From positions 67,522 to 131,521 of the forward strand of contig NZ_JANIGO010000002.1 in assembly GCF_024518835.1 (NCBI RefSeq): a stretch of 64,000 nucleotides of DNA. Reading direction: 5' to 3'. Positions within the stretch are counted from its first letter, which is position 1. Every line of letters begins with the position of its first letter. The position numbers and the translations under genes are program-made. Below, in pieces: positions 63,795 through 64,000 of this stretch. Source of the stretch: Limnobacter humi (lineage in GTDB: Bacteria > Pseudomonadota > Gammaproteobacteria > Burkholderiales > Burkholderiaceae_B). Under the pieces are notes generated by a model. The model saw only the letters and a program-made list of their open reading frames with translations, did no database searches and had not been told where the DNA came from.

Positions 63795-64000
63795 ATGTTG
63801 AAGCGACGCGATGAACACAAAGCGGCTGCCGTGGTTCCAAGCCACAACCACAGCCTGTTGAGCAAAATTGGCTCCAGGCTGGGTGCCACCATGGACCGAC
63901 GTACATTCCTGAAGCGTTCAGGCATTGGTGTGGGTGCTGGTGCAGTGGCCGGTAGCTTGCCATTTGGCATGGTGAAAAAGGCTGAGGCTGCCGCAGAAGG
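63795..64000 (+). CDS. formate dehydrogenase catalytic subunit, N-terminal fragment
   Basis: Only the first 68 codons are in the window; the gene runs off the right edge. ATG 63795 has AAGGAG 8 nt upstream. A Tat signal with the motif DRRTFLKRS (about residues 34-42) is followed by GIGVGAGAVAGSLPFGM and an Ala-rich cleavage region. It is long at its n-region (over 30 residues before the twin Arg), as in FdnG/FdhA-type alpha subunits. The upstream maturation genes support this call; the catalytic domain is not visible here. Confidence 0.75.
   Translation, partial: MLKRRDEHKAAAVVPSHNHSLLSKIGSRLGATMDRRTFLKRSGIGVGAGAVAGSLPFGMVKKAEAAAE

Overview
The window reads as chromosomal DNA of a betaproteobacterium of the order Burkholderiales. 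Gene density is high, GC is moderate (by eye in the mid-50s percent), and several gene orders are ones I associate with that group: leuC / small entericidin-type lipoprotein / leuD / leuB / asd / fimV / truA / trpF / trpB / trpA / accD / folC / SPOR protein / cvpA / purF, and lysC followed by tRNA-Ser(GCU). A Limnobacter-like organism would fit (flagellar flhDC, cyanophycin genes, periplasmic formate dehydrogenase), but the genus is a guess. I see no transposase, integrase, prophage gene or CRISPR array, and no gap longer than about 230 bases without a gene.

Layout. 1-4.4 kb: FAD oxidoreductase, chorismate synthase, MFS transporter, M48 metalloprotease lipoprotein. 4.4-21.8 kb: a long plus-strand biosynthetic block (leucine, Asp-semialdehyde, FimV, tRNA pseudouridylation, late tryptophan steps, acetyl-CoA carboxylase beta, folate, purine entry, aspartokinase), ending in tRNA-Ser with a strong terminator. 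21.8-23.7 kb: two uncharacterised lipoproteins and a DUF1275 membrane protein. 23.7-31.3 kb: a cyanophycin locus, with canonical cphA1 and a second synthetase that has lost its Mur-ligase P-loop on the minus strand, and divergently an ABC exporter with an unusual N-terminal domain plus a DUF1854 protein. 31.3-38.3 kb: flhDC, alpha/beta hydrolase, amidase, YchJ-like protein, and a small heat-shock gene with a ROSE-type RNA thermometer core, whose 3' end overlaps the pxpBCA 5-oxoprolinase operon. 38.3-42.9 kb: minus-strand lipid/alcohol cluster (dienoyl-CoA reductase, DUF4442, Fe-ADH, thioesterase, YkgJ) behind a palindromic candidate operator. 43-48.6 kb: large FtsX-type permease, then a coupled trio of truncated hemoglobin, RmuC and asparaginase. 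48.7-55.5 kb: a type I secretion locus (ABC, HlyD, candidate substrate, TolC) with several odd features. 55.5-64 kb: moaA-fdhD-mobA-moeA, all joined by 4-nt overlaps, facing a formate dehydrogenase maturation cluster (DUF3305, DUF3306, multi-cluster ferredoxin, TorD-type chaperone, FdhX-type Tat protein, start of the FDH catalytic subunit). The ferredoxin operon carries a near-consensus sigma-54 promoter with repeated upstream sites.

Functional links. The Mo-cofactor genes and fdhD serve the formate dehydrogenase beginning at the right edge. The cyanophycin genes imply nitrogen/carbon storage as an Asp-Arg polymer; the aspartokinase and asparaginase elsewhere in the window also touch aspartate metabolism. 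The most unusual items are the secretion locus, whose candidate substrate has 18 cysteines, an Ig-like domain and no RTX repeats, with a TolC carrying an extra C-terminal domain and a transporter with a degenerate Q-loop; the cyanophycin locus with its putative exporter pair; and the sigma-54 control region ahead of the formate dehydrogenase genes.
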